From Nocardioides kongjuensis (GTDB lineage Bacteria > Actinomycetota > Actinomycetes > Propionibacteriales > Nocardioidaceae), in contig NZ_JACCBF010000001.1 of assembly GCF_013409625.1 (NCBI RefSeq), forward strand, positions 1,863,001 through 1,927,000: a DNA stretch of 64,000 nt, given 5' to 3'. The notes below the pieces were generated by a model. It made no database searches and had not been told where the DNA came from. It worked only from the letters and a program-made list of their open reading frames with translations. Of this stretch, positions 35,860 to 43,175 are shown in pieces; position 1 is the stretch's first letter, and the number at the start of each line of letters is the position of its first letter. Both the position numbers and the translations under genes were made by a program.

Positions 35860-36624
35860 TCAGGACGCCAGCTTCTTGGGCTCGGACTTCGACTCGGACT
35901 TCGACTCCGCCTTCGCGCGCGAGGCGTACATGTCGACGTACTCCTGCTGGGAGAGCCGCATGATCTCGTACATGATCTCGTCGGTGATCGAGCGCAGGAT
36001 GAAGCGGTCGTTCTCCATGCCGGCGTAGCGGGAGAAGTCGAGCGGCTTGCCGAAGCGCACGGTCGGGCGGGTGATCCGGCCGAACTTCTTGCCCGGGGGC
36101 GCCACCACGTCGGTGCCGACGACGGCGACCGGGATGACCGGGACGCCGGTCTCGAGGGTCAACCGCGCGATGCCGGTCTTGCCGCGGTACAGGCGGCCGT
36201 CGTGGGAGCGGGTGCCCTCGGGGTAGATGCCGAACAGCTCGCCCTCGGCCAGCACCCGCTTCGCGGACACCAGCGCGCCGGAGGCGGCGTCACCGCTGGT
36301 GCGGTCGATCGGGATGTTGCCGGTGCCGCTGAAGAAGTTCTTCTGCAGCCAGCCCTTGATGCCGGGCGAGGTGAAGTACTCGGCCTTCGCGACGAAGCGC
36401 ACCATCCGCGGGATCACCAGCGGCATGAACAGCCAGTCGGCGTAGGAGAGGTGGTTGCTGGCGAGGATCGCCGGCCCCGTGGCGGGAACGTTCTCGACGC
36501 CTTCGGCCCGGGGGCGGAAGACGACCTTGAGCAGCGGCCCGAGGGCGACGAACTTCAAGAACCAGTAGAACAACCTCTTCGGACCTTTCCCCAGGGACCT
36601 GGCGCCTGCCCGGACCGGCGCCAC
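35860..36624 (-). CDS. 1-acyl-sn-glycerol-3-phosphate acyltransferase (PlsC-like)
   Basis: 254-aa acyltransferase of phospholipid synthesis. Motif I is NHLSYADWLF (HX5D-type), motif II GTGNIPIDR, motif III YPEGTRSHDG and motif IV VIPVAVVGTD. A Ser/Glu/Lys-rich tail ends it. The start is uncertain: GTG 36624 fits a TAGGAT -10 box 8 nt upstream, GTG 36630 is in the same frame, and homologues often begin at the F-Y-W-F-L-K segment (TTG near residue 19). It heads an operon with the sensor kinase and flavin reductase. Confidence 0.88.
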   Translation of the reverse strand: MAPVRAGARSLGKGPKRLFYWFLKFVALGPLLKVVFRPRAEGVENVPATGPAILASNHLSYADWLFMPLVIPRMVRFVAKAEYFTSPGIKGWLQKNFFSGTGNIPIDRTSGDAASGALVSAKRVLAEGELFGIYPEGTRSHDGRLYRGKTGIARLTLETGVPVIPVAVVGTDVVAPPGKKFGRITRPTVRFGKPLDFSRYAGMENDRFILRSITDEIMYEIMRLSQQEYVDMYASRAKAESKSESKSEPKKLAS

Positions 36625-36743
36625 TGTCACGGATCCTAGTGGTGCGTCCCGGAAATGGCTCACCCGTCCGCGCGCCCAGGGCACGCCGCCGTGCAAGCCA
36701 CTCCCGGGACGCACCGCCGGCGTTGGTGCGGCACAATCTCGTC

Positions 36744-37532
36744 ATGCCTGCGAGCACGCCCGACCGTGAGACCGACCAGACCGCCGCGCTGACCATCGCC
36801 GCCCGTCCGGAGCTGACGGGCGGGCGCCGGATCGGCGTGCTGCTCAGCCACGGCTTCACGGGCTCGCCCGCCTCGATGCGGCCGTGGGGCGAGCACCTCG
36901 GCGCACTGGGGTACGGCGTCGCCGTACCCCTGCTGCCGGGGCACGGCACCACGTGGCAGGAGCTCAACACCCTGCGCTGGGTGGACTGGTACGCCGCCCT
37001 GACCCGGGCCTTCGACACGCTGCGGGCCGAGCACGACGCGGTCGTGGTGGGAGGGCTCTCGATGGGCGGCGCGCTCGTGCTGCGGCTGGCGGCGGACCGG
37101 CCGGACGAGGTCGCCGGCGTGATGGTGGTCAACCCCGCGGTCGCGACCAGGCGGCTCGACGTGAAGCTGCTGCCGGTGCTCAAGCACCTGGTGCCGTCGT
37201 TCCCGGCGATCGCCAACGACATCAAGAAGCCCGGTGTCGACGAGAACGGCTACGACCGCACTCCGCTGAAGGCGATCCACTCGCTGATCCAGGCCTGGCC
37301 CTCGCTGCGCGCCGACCTGTCACGGATCACCTCTCCCCTGGTCTACTTCCGCTCCGCGGACGACCACGTCGTCGACGACGCCTCGGAGCCGCTGGTGCTC
37401 GGCGGCATCTCGTCGACCGACGTCACCCGGGTCGCGCTGCCGGAGAGCTTCCACGTGGCCACGCTCGACAACGACGCCCCGACGATCTTCGAGGAGTCCG
37501 CGGCGTTCGTCGCCCGGGTGAGCGCCGCATAG
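36744..37532 (+). CDS. Alpha/beta hydrolase (carboxylesterase)
   Basis: 262-aa hydrolase resembling thermostable monoacylglycerol lipase/carboxylesterase. The oxyanion segment is VLLSHGFTGSPASM, the nucleophile Ser is in VVGGLSMGGAL (near residue 101), Asp in YFRSADDHVVDD and His in ESFHVATLDND. Acyl glycerides are plausible substrates. Start ATG 36744 is chosen; a CACAAT hexamer lies 6 nt upstream. The longer frame to 36639 overlaps the divergent acyltransferase promoter. Confidence 0.9.
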   Translation: MPASTPDRETDQTAALTIAARPELTGGRRIGVLLSHGFTGSPASMRPWGEHLGALGYGVAVPLLPGHGTTWQELNTLRWVDWYAALTRAFDTLRAEHDAVVVGGLSMGGALVLRLAADRPDEVAGVMVVNPAVATRRLDVKLLPVLKHLVPSFPAIANDIKKPGVDENGYDRTPLKAIHSLIQAWPSLRADLSRITSPLVYFRSADDHVVDDASEPLVLGGISSTDVTRVALPESFHVATLDNDAPTIFEESAAFVARVSAA

Positions 37533-37558
37533 CCCGGGAACGGCTGCGGCCCGGGGCG

Positions 37559-37564
37559 TAACCT
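37559..37564 (+). promoter_or_regulatory. Leaderless -10 box of the small membrane protein at 37571
   Basis: TAACCT 6 nt before GTG 37571. Confidence 0.5.
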
Positions 37565-37570
37565 GAGGAC

Positions 37571-37990
37571 GTGCAACGGGACGACCCGGACTACGACGCC
37601 GCCGCCTGGCAGGCGATCGTCGACAACTACGGCGAGCGTGTCGAGCTCGAGACGCCCGACCCGGCCGAGCACGACCCCGGCCCGGCGCCCGACGCCCGGG
37701 ACGAGAGCCCGTACGACGACGCCTACGACGAGATCGACCTCGTCGAGGAGGACCGCTTCGTGCCCGACCAGCCCCCGCCGGTGCCCATCCCGCCGGCGGA
37801 CCGCCTGCTCGCCTGGCTGGGCGTGTTCTGCTCGCCGACCATCCTGCTGGTGTTCCTCGTCCTCGGCGTCGGCATGCCGTCCTGGCTCGGCTGGCTGCTG
37901 GTCGCCTGGTTCGTGGGCGGCTTCTGCTACCTGGTGATCAGGACGCCGGGGTCTCCGCGTGATCCCTGGGACGACGGGGCACGCGTCTGA
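37571..37990 (+). CDS. Small acidic membrane protein
   Basis: 139-aa protein with a very acidic, Asp/Pro-rich cytoplasmic half (residues 1-75) and two helices (about 82-100 and 104-122). I recognise it only as an actinobacterial hypothetical. GTG start with a leaderless -10 box. Its last 53 bp overlap the convergent GT-C gene, an unusually long overlap. Confidence 0.72.
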   Translation: MQRDDPDYDAAAWQAIVDNYGERVELETPDPAEHDPGPAPDARDESPYDDAYDEIDLVEEDRFVPDQPPPVPIPPADRLLAWLGVFCSPTILLVFLVLGVGMPSWLGWLLVAWFVGGFCYLVIRTPGSPRDPWDDGARV

Positions 37991-39188
37991 TCGCCTGCCA
38001 GGCCGCTGCCAGGGCCGTGACGCACAGTCCGGCGAGCAGCAGGTTGCGTAGCGCGAGCACGCCCACCGCGGGGACGCTCCAGCCGGAGTGAGCCTCGATG
38101 AACGCCCGGTACGCGTGCGGGTACAGGACGTGGGAGAGCAGGGCGGCGACGAGCAGCACGATCGTCCAGCGCGCCAGGCGGCGGCGATCGGCGCCGTCCA
38201 GCAGCGCGAGCCCGGCGCACGCGACGGGGAGCAGCCAGAGCAGGTACTGCGGGCTCAGGACCTTGCCGCTGACCACGAAGGCCGACAGCGCGCCCACGGT
38301 CAGCCACACCGCGGCAGGTAGGCCCGCGCGGGCGTCCGGGATGCGGGTCCAGGCGAGCCCCCACAGGGCAACCAGCACAGCCGCGAGGAGGACGGTCACG
38401 ACCGTGGAGACACGGAGCAGGGCCTCGGTCCAGGGCCCGTCGATCTCCCACGCGAGGGAGGGCGCGAAGGAGATCGCGGCGTCGCCGGGCGCCACCGCCC
38501 ACCGCAGCATCGCCGGCGTGGCCGCGACGGACTCGATCTGGAGGCCCCGGTCGCCCTGGTAGGTCAACGGCGACACGATCCGGTCCCAGCCGCCGACCGC
38601 GACGCTCACCACCACCAACCCGAGCCCGGCCACCGCACCCGACAGCACCACCCGCGCCCGGCTCGCGGCCGGGGCCGCGAGGCCGGGCAGCACCAGCGCC
38701 GGGCTGTACTTCACACCGGTCGCGAGCACGGCCAGCACCGCGGCACGACGTGGAGCGTCGACCAGGGCGAACAGGGCGAGCGCCACGAGCACACCGGGAA
38801 CCAGGTCGAACCGGGCATAGCTGATGGCGCCCAGTGCCGGGGTGGCGGCCAGCCACAGGACCGCCGGCATGCCACGTCCTCCCCGGCGGACGAGGGCCGA
38901 CAGGAAGCCTGCGTCGAGCAGCAGCAGGAGCAGCAGGACGAGGACGTGGTAGGCACCGGTGGCCCCCGCCAGGGAGAGCAGACCGTACGGCGCTGCGAGC
39001 AGCAGGAACGCGGGCACCGGGTACTCCGCGAGGGTGCCGCCGACACCCTCGGCGCCGAGGTCGTCGAGACTGGCCCTGTAGTAGTTGAGGTCGGAGATCG
39101 ACCCCGACTCCCCCGTCATCAGCAGCACCACGAGGGTCAGCCGGGTGAGCCCCCACCACGCCCAGAGCCGCACGGAGGTGGCGCTCAC
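37938..39188 (-). CDS. GT-C type membrane glycosyltransferase (GT87/DUF2029-like)
   Basis: 416-aa protein with about 11 helices and an Asp-bearing first extracellular loop (ESGSISDLNYYRASLDDL), then LSPQYLLWLLPVA in the C-terminal half, as in polyprenyl-phosphate-mannose-using GT87 enzymes. Donor and acceptor are unknown. The GTG start overlaps the stop of the upstream ROK kinase gene by 4 nt, so it ends the six-gene operon that begins at 43095. Confidence 0.8.
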   Translation of the reverse strand: MSATSVRLWAWWGLTRLTLVVLLMTGESGSISDLNYYRASLDDLGAEGVGGTLAEYPVPAFLLLAAPYGLLSLAGATGAYHVLVLLLLLLLDAGFLSALVRRGGRGMPAVLWLAATPALGAISYARFDLVPGVLVALALFALVDAPRRAAVLAVLATGVKYSPALVLPGLAAPAASRARVVLSGAVAGLGLVVVSVAVGGWDRIVSPLTYQGDRGLQIESVAATPAMLRWAVAPGDAAISFAPSLAWEIDGPWTEALLRVSTVVTVLLAAVLVALWGLAWTRIPDARAGLPAAVWLTVGALSAFVVSGKVLSPQYLLWLLPVACAGLALLDGADRRRLARWTIVLLVAALLSHVLYPHAYRAFIEAHSGWSVPAVGVLALRNLLLAGLCVTALAAAWQAIRRVPRRPRDHAETPAS

Positions 39189-40087
39189 GAGCGGCCGTCC
39201 CGCGCGAGCAGAGCCGCGCCGATCGCGCCCGCACCGGGCCCGAGCCGCGCCGGCACGAGCGGTGGCACGGCGCGGTAGGCGGTGCCCTGCAGCGAGCCGG
39301 ACAGGGCCGTGCGGGCCGGGTCGAGCAGCAGGTCGCCGACCGCGGACACCCCGCCGCCGACGACCACCAGCTCGGGGTCGAACGCCGAGACCAGCCCGGC
39401 GGCTCCCACGCCCAGCCAGGTGCCGACCGACGCGAAGGAGCTGAGCGCGACGCGGTCCCCCGCGCGGGCCAGCGCCGTGACCTCCGGGCCGTCGAGGTGC
39501 CGGCCGAGCGCCACCCGGGTCACCCGCTCGAGGGCGCGGCCACTGCAGTACTGCTCCCAGCAACCACGCAGCCCGCACTCGCAGGCCAGGCCGTCGGGCA
39601 CGACCTGCATGTGGCCGAACTCCCCGGCGAGGCCGTGCGCGCCGCGCACGACCCGCCCGTCGAGCACGACCGCGCCGCCGATGCCGGTGCCGATGGTGAT
39701 CAGGATGGCCGAGCGGACGCCCTGCGCGGCGCCCGCGACGAGCTCGGCGTGGGCCGCGCAGTTGGCGTCGTTGTCCAGCACGACGGGCAGCCCGGTGCGC
39801 TCGGCGAGCACACGGCGCACGGGTGCGTCCCGCCACGGCAGGTGGGCGCCGAACAGGAAGCGCTCCCCCTCCGCGTCGACCAGACCGGCGGCGGACACCC
39901 CGAGCGCACTCGGCTCGCGGTCGCCGTAGACGTCGCGCGCGGCGAGGGCGACCGCCTCCTCGACGGCGTCGGCTCCCGCGGACCGGCCGGGCATCGGCCG
40001 GGTCGCGGTGGCCTCGACCTCGCCGGCAGCGTCGATGCGCACGGCGAGCACCTTCGTCCCGCCGACGTCGACGCCGACCCAGGTCAT
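39185..40087 (-). CDS. ROK family sugar kinase 1
   Basis: 300-aa ROK kinase with VGVDVGGTKVLAV phosphate loop (residues 4-16), catalytic Asp in LDNDANCAAHAE, substrate loop LAGEFGHMQ and zinc motif CECGLRGCWEQ. ROK kinases phosphorylate glucose or related hexoses and N-acetyl sugars. No N-terminal DNA-binding domain, so it is an enzyme and not a repressor. ATG 40087 is 1 nt after the end of the neighbouring ROK gene. Confidence 0.9.
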   Translation of the reverse strand: MTWVGVDVGGTKVLAVRIDAAGEVEATATRPMPGRSAGADAVEEAVALAARDVYGDREPSALGVSAAGLVDAEGERFLFGAHLPWRDAPVRRVLAERTGLPVVLDNDANCAAHAELVAGAAQGVRSAILITIGTGIGGAVVLDGRVVRGAHGLAGEFGHMQVVPDGLACECGLRGCWEQYCSGRALERVTRVALGRHLDGPEVTALARAGDRVALSSFASVGTWLGVGAAGLVSAFDPELVVVGGGVSAVGDLLLDPARTALSGSLQGTAYRAVPPLVPARLGPGAGAIGAALLARDGRS

Positions 40088-40088
40088 G

Positions 40089-41036
40089 TCAGCCGCGCGC
40101 CAGGTCGGCCGCGCCGACCACGCCGGCGCGGTTGCCCATCGCGGCCAGCCGGATCTCGGCCTCGGGCCGGAAGCCCCGGCCGGTGAGCTCCCGCTCGAAG
40201 GCGGCGCGGATCGGGTCGAGCAGCAGGTCGTGGGCCTCGCTGACGCCACCGCCGATCACCACGACACCCGGGTCGAGCACGGCAGCGAGGGACGCGATCC
40301 CCTGGCCGAGCGCGTCACCGAGCACCGCGAGCCGGCCGACGGCGAAGGCGTCGCCGGCCTGGGCGGCCGCCGTGATCAGGGGTCCGTTGATCGCCTCGAC
40401 GTCCCCACCGGCCCGTGCGAGCAGCCCGCTCGCTGCGGCAGGATCGGCGAGCACGGCCTCGCGGGTGTCGCGCACGAGCGCGGAGCCGCTGCCGTACTGC
40501 TCCAGGCAGCCGTGGTTGCCGCACCCGCACAGGCGTCCGTCGGGGACGAGGCGCAGGTGGCCGATCTCGCCGGCGACGCCGTGGGCCCCGCGCAGCAGGC
40601 GGCCGTCCGCGATCACGCCGCCGCCCACGCCGGTGCCGACCGTCACCATCAGCTGGTCGTCGTGGTCACGCCCGGCGCCGTACCGGAACTCACCCCAGGC
40701 AGCGACGTTGCCGTCGTTCTCGACGACCACCGGGAGCCCGATCAGGCGGCTGAGGTCCGCGCCGAGCGGCTCGTTGCGCCAGGCGATGTTGGGCGCGAAG
40801 AGGACCGTGGACCGGTCGGAGGCGATGTAGCCGGCAGCGCCGACGCCGACCGCGGTCACGGGGTGCTCGGCGACCAGCTTCGCCACCAGTCCGGCGACGG
40901 CAGCCTCGATAGCGGCCGGGTCGGTGGCCGGGGAGACCACCCGTGCCTCGGCGAGGACGGTGCCGTCCTCGTCGACGACCGCACCGGCGATCTTGGTCCC
41001 GCCGATGTCGATGCCGCAGGTCAGGGTGCCGCTCAT
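40089..41036 (-). CDS. ROK family glucokinase 2
   Basis: 315-aa ROK kinase with CGIDIGGTKIAGAVVD (residues 7-22), ENDGNVAAWGE, HGVAGEIGHLRLVPDG and zinc motif CGCGNHGCLEQYGSG. The zinc motif and surrounding residues are close to the actinobacterial glucokinase Glk, so glucose is the likely substrate. It shares an ATGA overlap with the upstream zinc protein gene. A tandem pair of ROK kinases in one operon suggests different sugars or regulation. Confidence 0.92.
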   Translation of the reverse strand: MSGTLTCGIDIGGTKIAGAVVDEDGTVLAEARVVSPATDPAAIEAAVAGLVAKLVAEHPVTAVGVGAAGYIASDRSTVLFAPNIAWRNEPLGADLSRLIGLPVVVENDGNVAAWGEFRYGAGRDHDDQLMVTVGTGVGGGVIADGRLLRGAHGVAGEIGHLRLVPDGRLCGCGNHGCLEQYGSGSALVRDTREAVLADPAAASGLLARAGGDVEAINGPLITAAAQAGDAFAVGRLAVLGDALGQGIASLAAVLDPGVVVIGGGVSEAHDLLLDPIRAAFERELTGRGFRPEAEIRLAAMGNRAGVVGAADLARG

Positions 41037-41431
41037 GGCGTCGGCTCCTCGGGGTCGTCGAGGTCGATCCGCTGCACCTCGGAGGTCCGGGTGCCGCTCT
41101 CCGGCGGTGTCTCCATCAGGCTCGCCGCGGCCTGCAGCAGGGAGGATGCCGCCACCATCAGGTGGGCCTTGACCTCGGGCGAGGTCTGCCGGACGGCGTG
41201 GACCACCCGGCACACCGGGCAGTACTTGCACTCGACCGCGTCGGTCGCGATGTGCTCACCGACCTCGTGTGCCATCGCCGCGGCCTGTCCGGCGAGGTTG
41301 CCGAGTCCGCCGGCAGCGTCTCCCGTGTGCTGCTTCGCGAGGTCGGCGAAGGCACCGAGGAGCTTCATCGCCTCCTCGCCGACGCTGCCGATGTCGTCGG
41401 GCTTGCCGCCCGGGGTCTCGTCGTCGGTCAT
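41033..41431 (-). CDS. Small zinc-cluster protein of unknown function
   Basis: 132-aa soluble protein. The middle has CKYCPVCRVVHAVR (about residues 69-82), a C-x2-C-x2-C pattern suited to zinc. It is conserved in the actinobacterial cluster with glk and an ArsA-like ATPase. The ATG overlaps the ATPase stop (ATGA). The long in-frame extension upstream is inside the ATPase gene and is rejected. Confidence 0.78.
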   Translation of the reverse strand: MTDDETPGGKPDDIGSVGEEAMKLLGAFADLAKQHTGDAAGGLGNLAGQAAAMAHEVGEHIATDAVECKYCPVCRVVHAVRQTSPEVKAHLMVAASSLLQAAASLMETPPESGTRTSEVQRIDLDDPEEPTP

Positions 41432-42630
41432 CGGGCATCCACCGGCTCGGGCTCGGCGAACCGCACACGGAGCTCTCCCTCGACCACGCTCGCGCCGGCC
41501 ACCCGCAGCCGCGCCAGACCGGGCGGCAGCGTCAACAGGCGGCGGTACGAGCCGACCGTCAGCACGAGCTCGTCGCCGTTGCGGGCCAGGTCGACCTCCG
41601 AGCGGGACACGTTGGGCAGGGACAGGTGGGCGACGGCTCCCCCGTCGTCGCCGCGGGCGACCCGGAACGGCCCGTCGCCCGCGGGTACGGCGAGCGGGTC
41701 GGCGCCGTCGTACAGGTCGGCGGCGAGGACGCTGAGCGCCGGAACCCCCACCGGTTCGGCGGCCTGGTACTCCGAGGTCCACACCGGCAGTCCGCTGAAC
41801 GACTGGGCGACCTCGCGCAGCACCGCTGCCTGGGCGGTGACCCAGCCCGCACGCCACGGGTCGTCGTCACCGGCCGGGAAGACCCGGTTGGCGACCACGC
41901 CGTCGACGCGGTACCCGAACAGGCACAGGCTGGTGTAGGCACGGCGGGCCTCGGCGAGCACGACCTGCTCGGGTGTGAGGACGAGCCGCACCGTCGACCC
42001 CGGCCCGGACAGCAGGGCGTGGACGTCGTCGAGCTCGCCGTGCAGGCGGGTGATCGCGTCGAACACGGCGTCACCGGGCATGGGTACGCCGGCCGCCCGG
42101 TTGAGCACCGGGCGCAGCGCCTTGACCAGCCGGCGCTGGATCGGCAACAGCCGCTCGAGGTACCAGCCGAGCGCCTCCGGCAGGGCCAGCAGGCGCAGGG
42201 TCTCGGCGGTCGGTGCGCAGTCGACGACGATCACGTCCCAGGCGCCGGATCGGGCGTGCTGGCGCAGCTCGAGCAGCGCGAGCACCTCCTCGGCGCCGGG
42301 GATGACCGTCATCTCCTCGGCCGCGACCGGGTCCATGCCCACCGCGTCGAGGACCGAGAGCAGGTAGCGCTGGATGTCGGCCCAGGACTGCTCGAAGCGC
42401 AGCTGGGCGTCGACCTGCTGCAGGAACAGGCCGGGTGCCACCTCGGTCGGCTCGGCTCCCGGGTGGGTCGAACCCGTCGAGACCGCGCCGTACGCATCGG
42501 CCAGGGAGTGCGCGGCGTCCGTCGAGATCACCAGTGTGCGCAGGCCCCGCGCGGCGGCGAGGGCCGCGGTGCCGGCGGCCACGGTGGACTTGCCGACGCC
42601 GCCCTTGCCGGTGAAGAGAACGATCCGCAC
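41428..42630 (-). CDS. ArsA/Get3-like anion-transporting ATPase
   Basis: 400-aa P-loop ATPase: the deviant Walker A is FTGKGGVGKSTVAAGTA (residues 6-22), switch I STDAAHSLADAYG, and Walker B VIVVDCAPTAETLRLL. The last 70 residues (about 325-395) look like the HSP20-like domain fused to ArsA proteins (NGDELVLTVGSYRRLLTLPPGL). There is a single ATPase domain and no arsenite-binding Cys triad, so a tail-anchored protein-like or regulatory function is likelier than arsenic efflux. Confidence 0.85.
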   Translation of the reverse strand: MRIVLFTGKGGVGKSTVAAGTAALAAARGLRTLVISTDAAHSLADAYGAVSTGSTHPGAEPTEVAPGLFLQQVDAQLRFEQSWADIQRYLLSVLDAVGMDPVAAEEMTVIPGAEEVLALLELRQHARSGAWDVIVVDCAPTAETLRLLALPEALGWYLERLLPIQRRLVKALRPVLNRAAGVPMPGDAVFDAITRLHGELDDVHALLSGPGSTVRLVLTPEQVVLAEARRAYTSLCLFGYRVDGVVANRVFPAGDDDPWRAGWVTAQAAVLREVAQSFSGLPVWTSEYQAAEPVGVPALSVLAADLYDGADPLAVPAGDGPFRVARGDDGGAVAHLSLPNVSRSEVDLARNGDELVLTVGSYRRLLTLPPGLARLRVAGASVVEGELRVRFAEPEPVDAR

Positions 42631-42639
42631 AGGCAGACC

Positions 42640-43095
42640 TCAGGCGCCGGACTCGACGCGCTTCTTCAGGCCCTTGAGCGCAGTGTCGATCAGGATCTTC
42701 TCGCCCTTGCGCTTGAGCATGCCGATCAGCGGGATGGAGACGTCCAGCGCGAGCCGGTAGGTCACCTCGGTCGAGCCGCCGCGCTCGCGCAGCACGTAGG
42801 CACCTTCGAGCGCCTTGAGCATCTTGCCCTCGACGAGGGTCCAGGTGACCTGGCGGTCGCCGTCCCAGACGTAGGCGAGCGTGTACTCGTCCTTGATCGG
42901 CGAGACGTCCAGCGCGAAGAACACCTCGCGGGCCCGGCCGCCCTGCGCCGGGTCGGCTGCGTCGTAGGACGAGCGCACGTCGGCGACGGTGACGCCCTTG
43001 GCCCACTGCGGGTAGGCCGCGAAGTCCGCGATGACGGCCATCACATCGGCGGCGGGCGCGTCGACGACGATCGACGAGGACGTCTGTTCGGCCAT
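42640..43095 (-). CDS. SRPBCC family protein (polyketide cyclase/dehydrase-like)
   Basis: 151-aa START-fold protein: SIVVDAPAADVMAVIADFAAYPQWA (about residues 8-32) and the terminal helix GMLKRKGEKILIDTALKGLKKRVE are typical of the coenzyme Q-binding/polyketide cyclase group. It is the first gene of the operon running to 37938. ATG 43095 is 7 nt behind a TAGCCT box. Confidence 0.85.
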   Translation of the reverse strand: MAEQTSSSIVVDAPAADVMAVIADFAAYPQWAKGVTVADVRSSYDAADPAQGGRAREVFFALDVSPIKDEYTLAYVWDGDRQVTWTLVEGKMLKALEGAYVLRERGGSTEVTYRLALDVSIPLIGMLKRKGEKILIDTALKGLKKRVESGA

Positions 43096-43102
43096 GGCCG
43101 GA

Positions 43103-43108
43103 AGGCTA
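43103..43108 (-). promoter_or_regulatory. Leaderless -10 box of the SRPBCC-ArsA-ROK operon
   Basis: TAGCCT on the minus strand, 7 nt before ATG 43095. It would drive six tightly packed genes down to 37938. Confidence 0.6.
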
Positions 43109-43163
43109 CCGGACCCCGGCCGGGCGCCGACGGGTGCCGTCCACGCCGACCCCAACTCGGCGG

Positions 43164-43169
43164 TAACCT
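43164..43169 (+). promoter_or_regulatory. Leaderless -10 box of the acyl-CoA synthetase gene
   Basis: TAACCT 6 nt before GTG 43176, back to back with the SRPBCC promoter. Confidence 0.6.
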
Positions 43170-43175
43170 GCACGG

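Noticed and set aside
37938..37990. Sequencing error or frameshift at the 53-bp convergent overlap
   Set aside because: Both genes have intact, plausible ends and typical codon pattern, so a true overlap is simpler.
41428..42630. Arsenic resistance locus
   Set aside because: No arsB, arsR or arsC nearby and no Cys triad in the ATPase.
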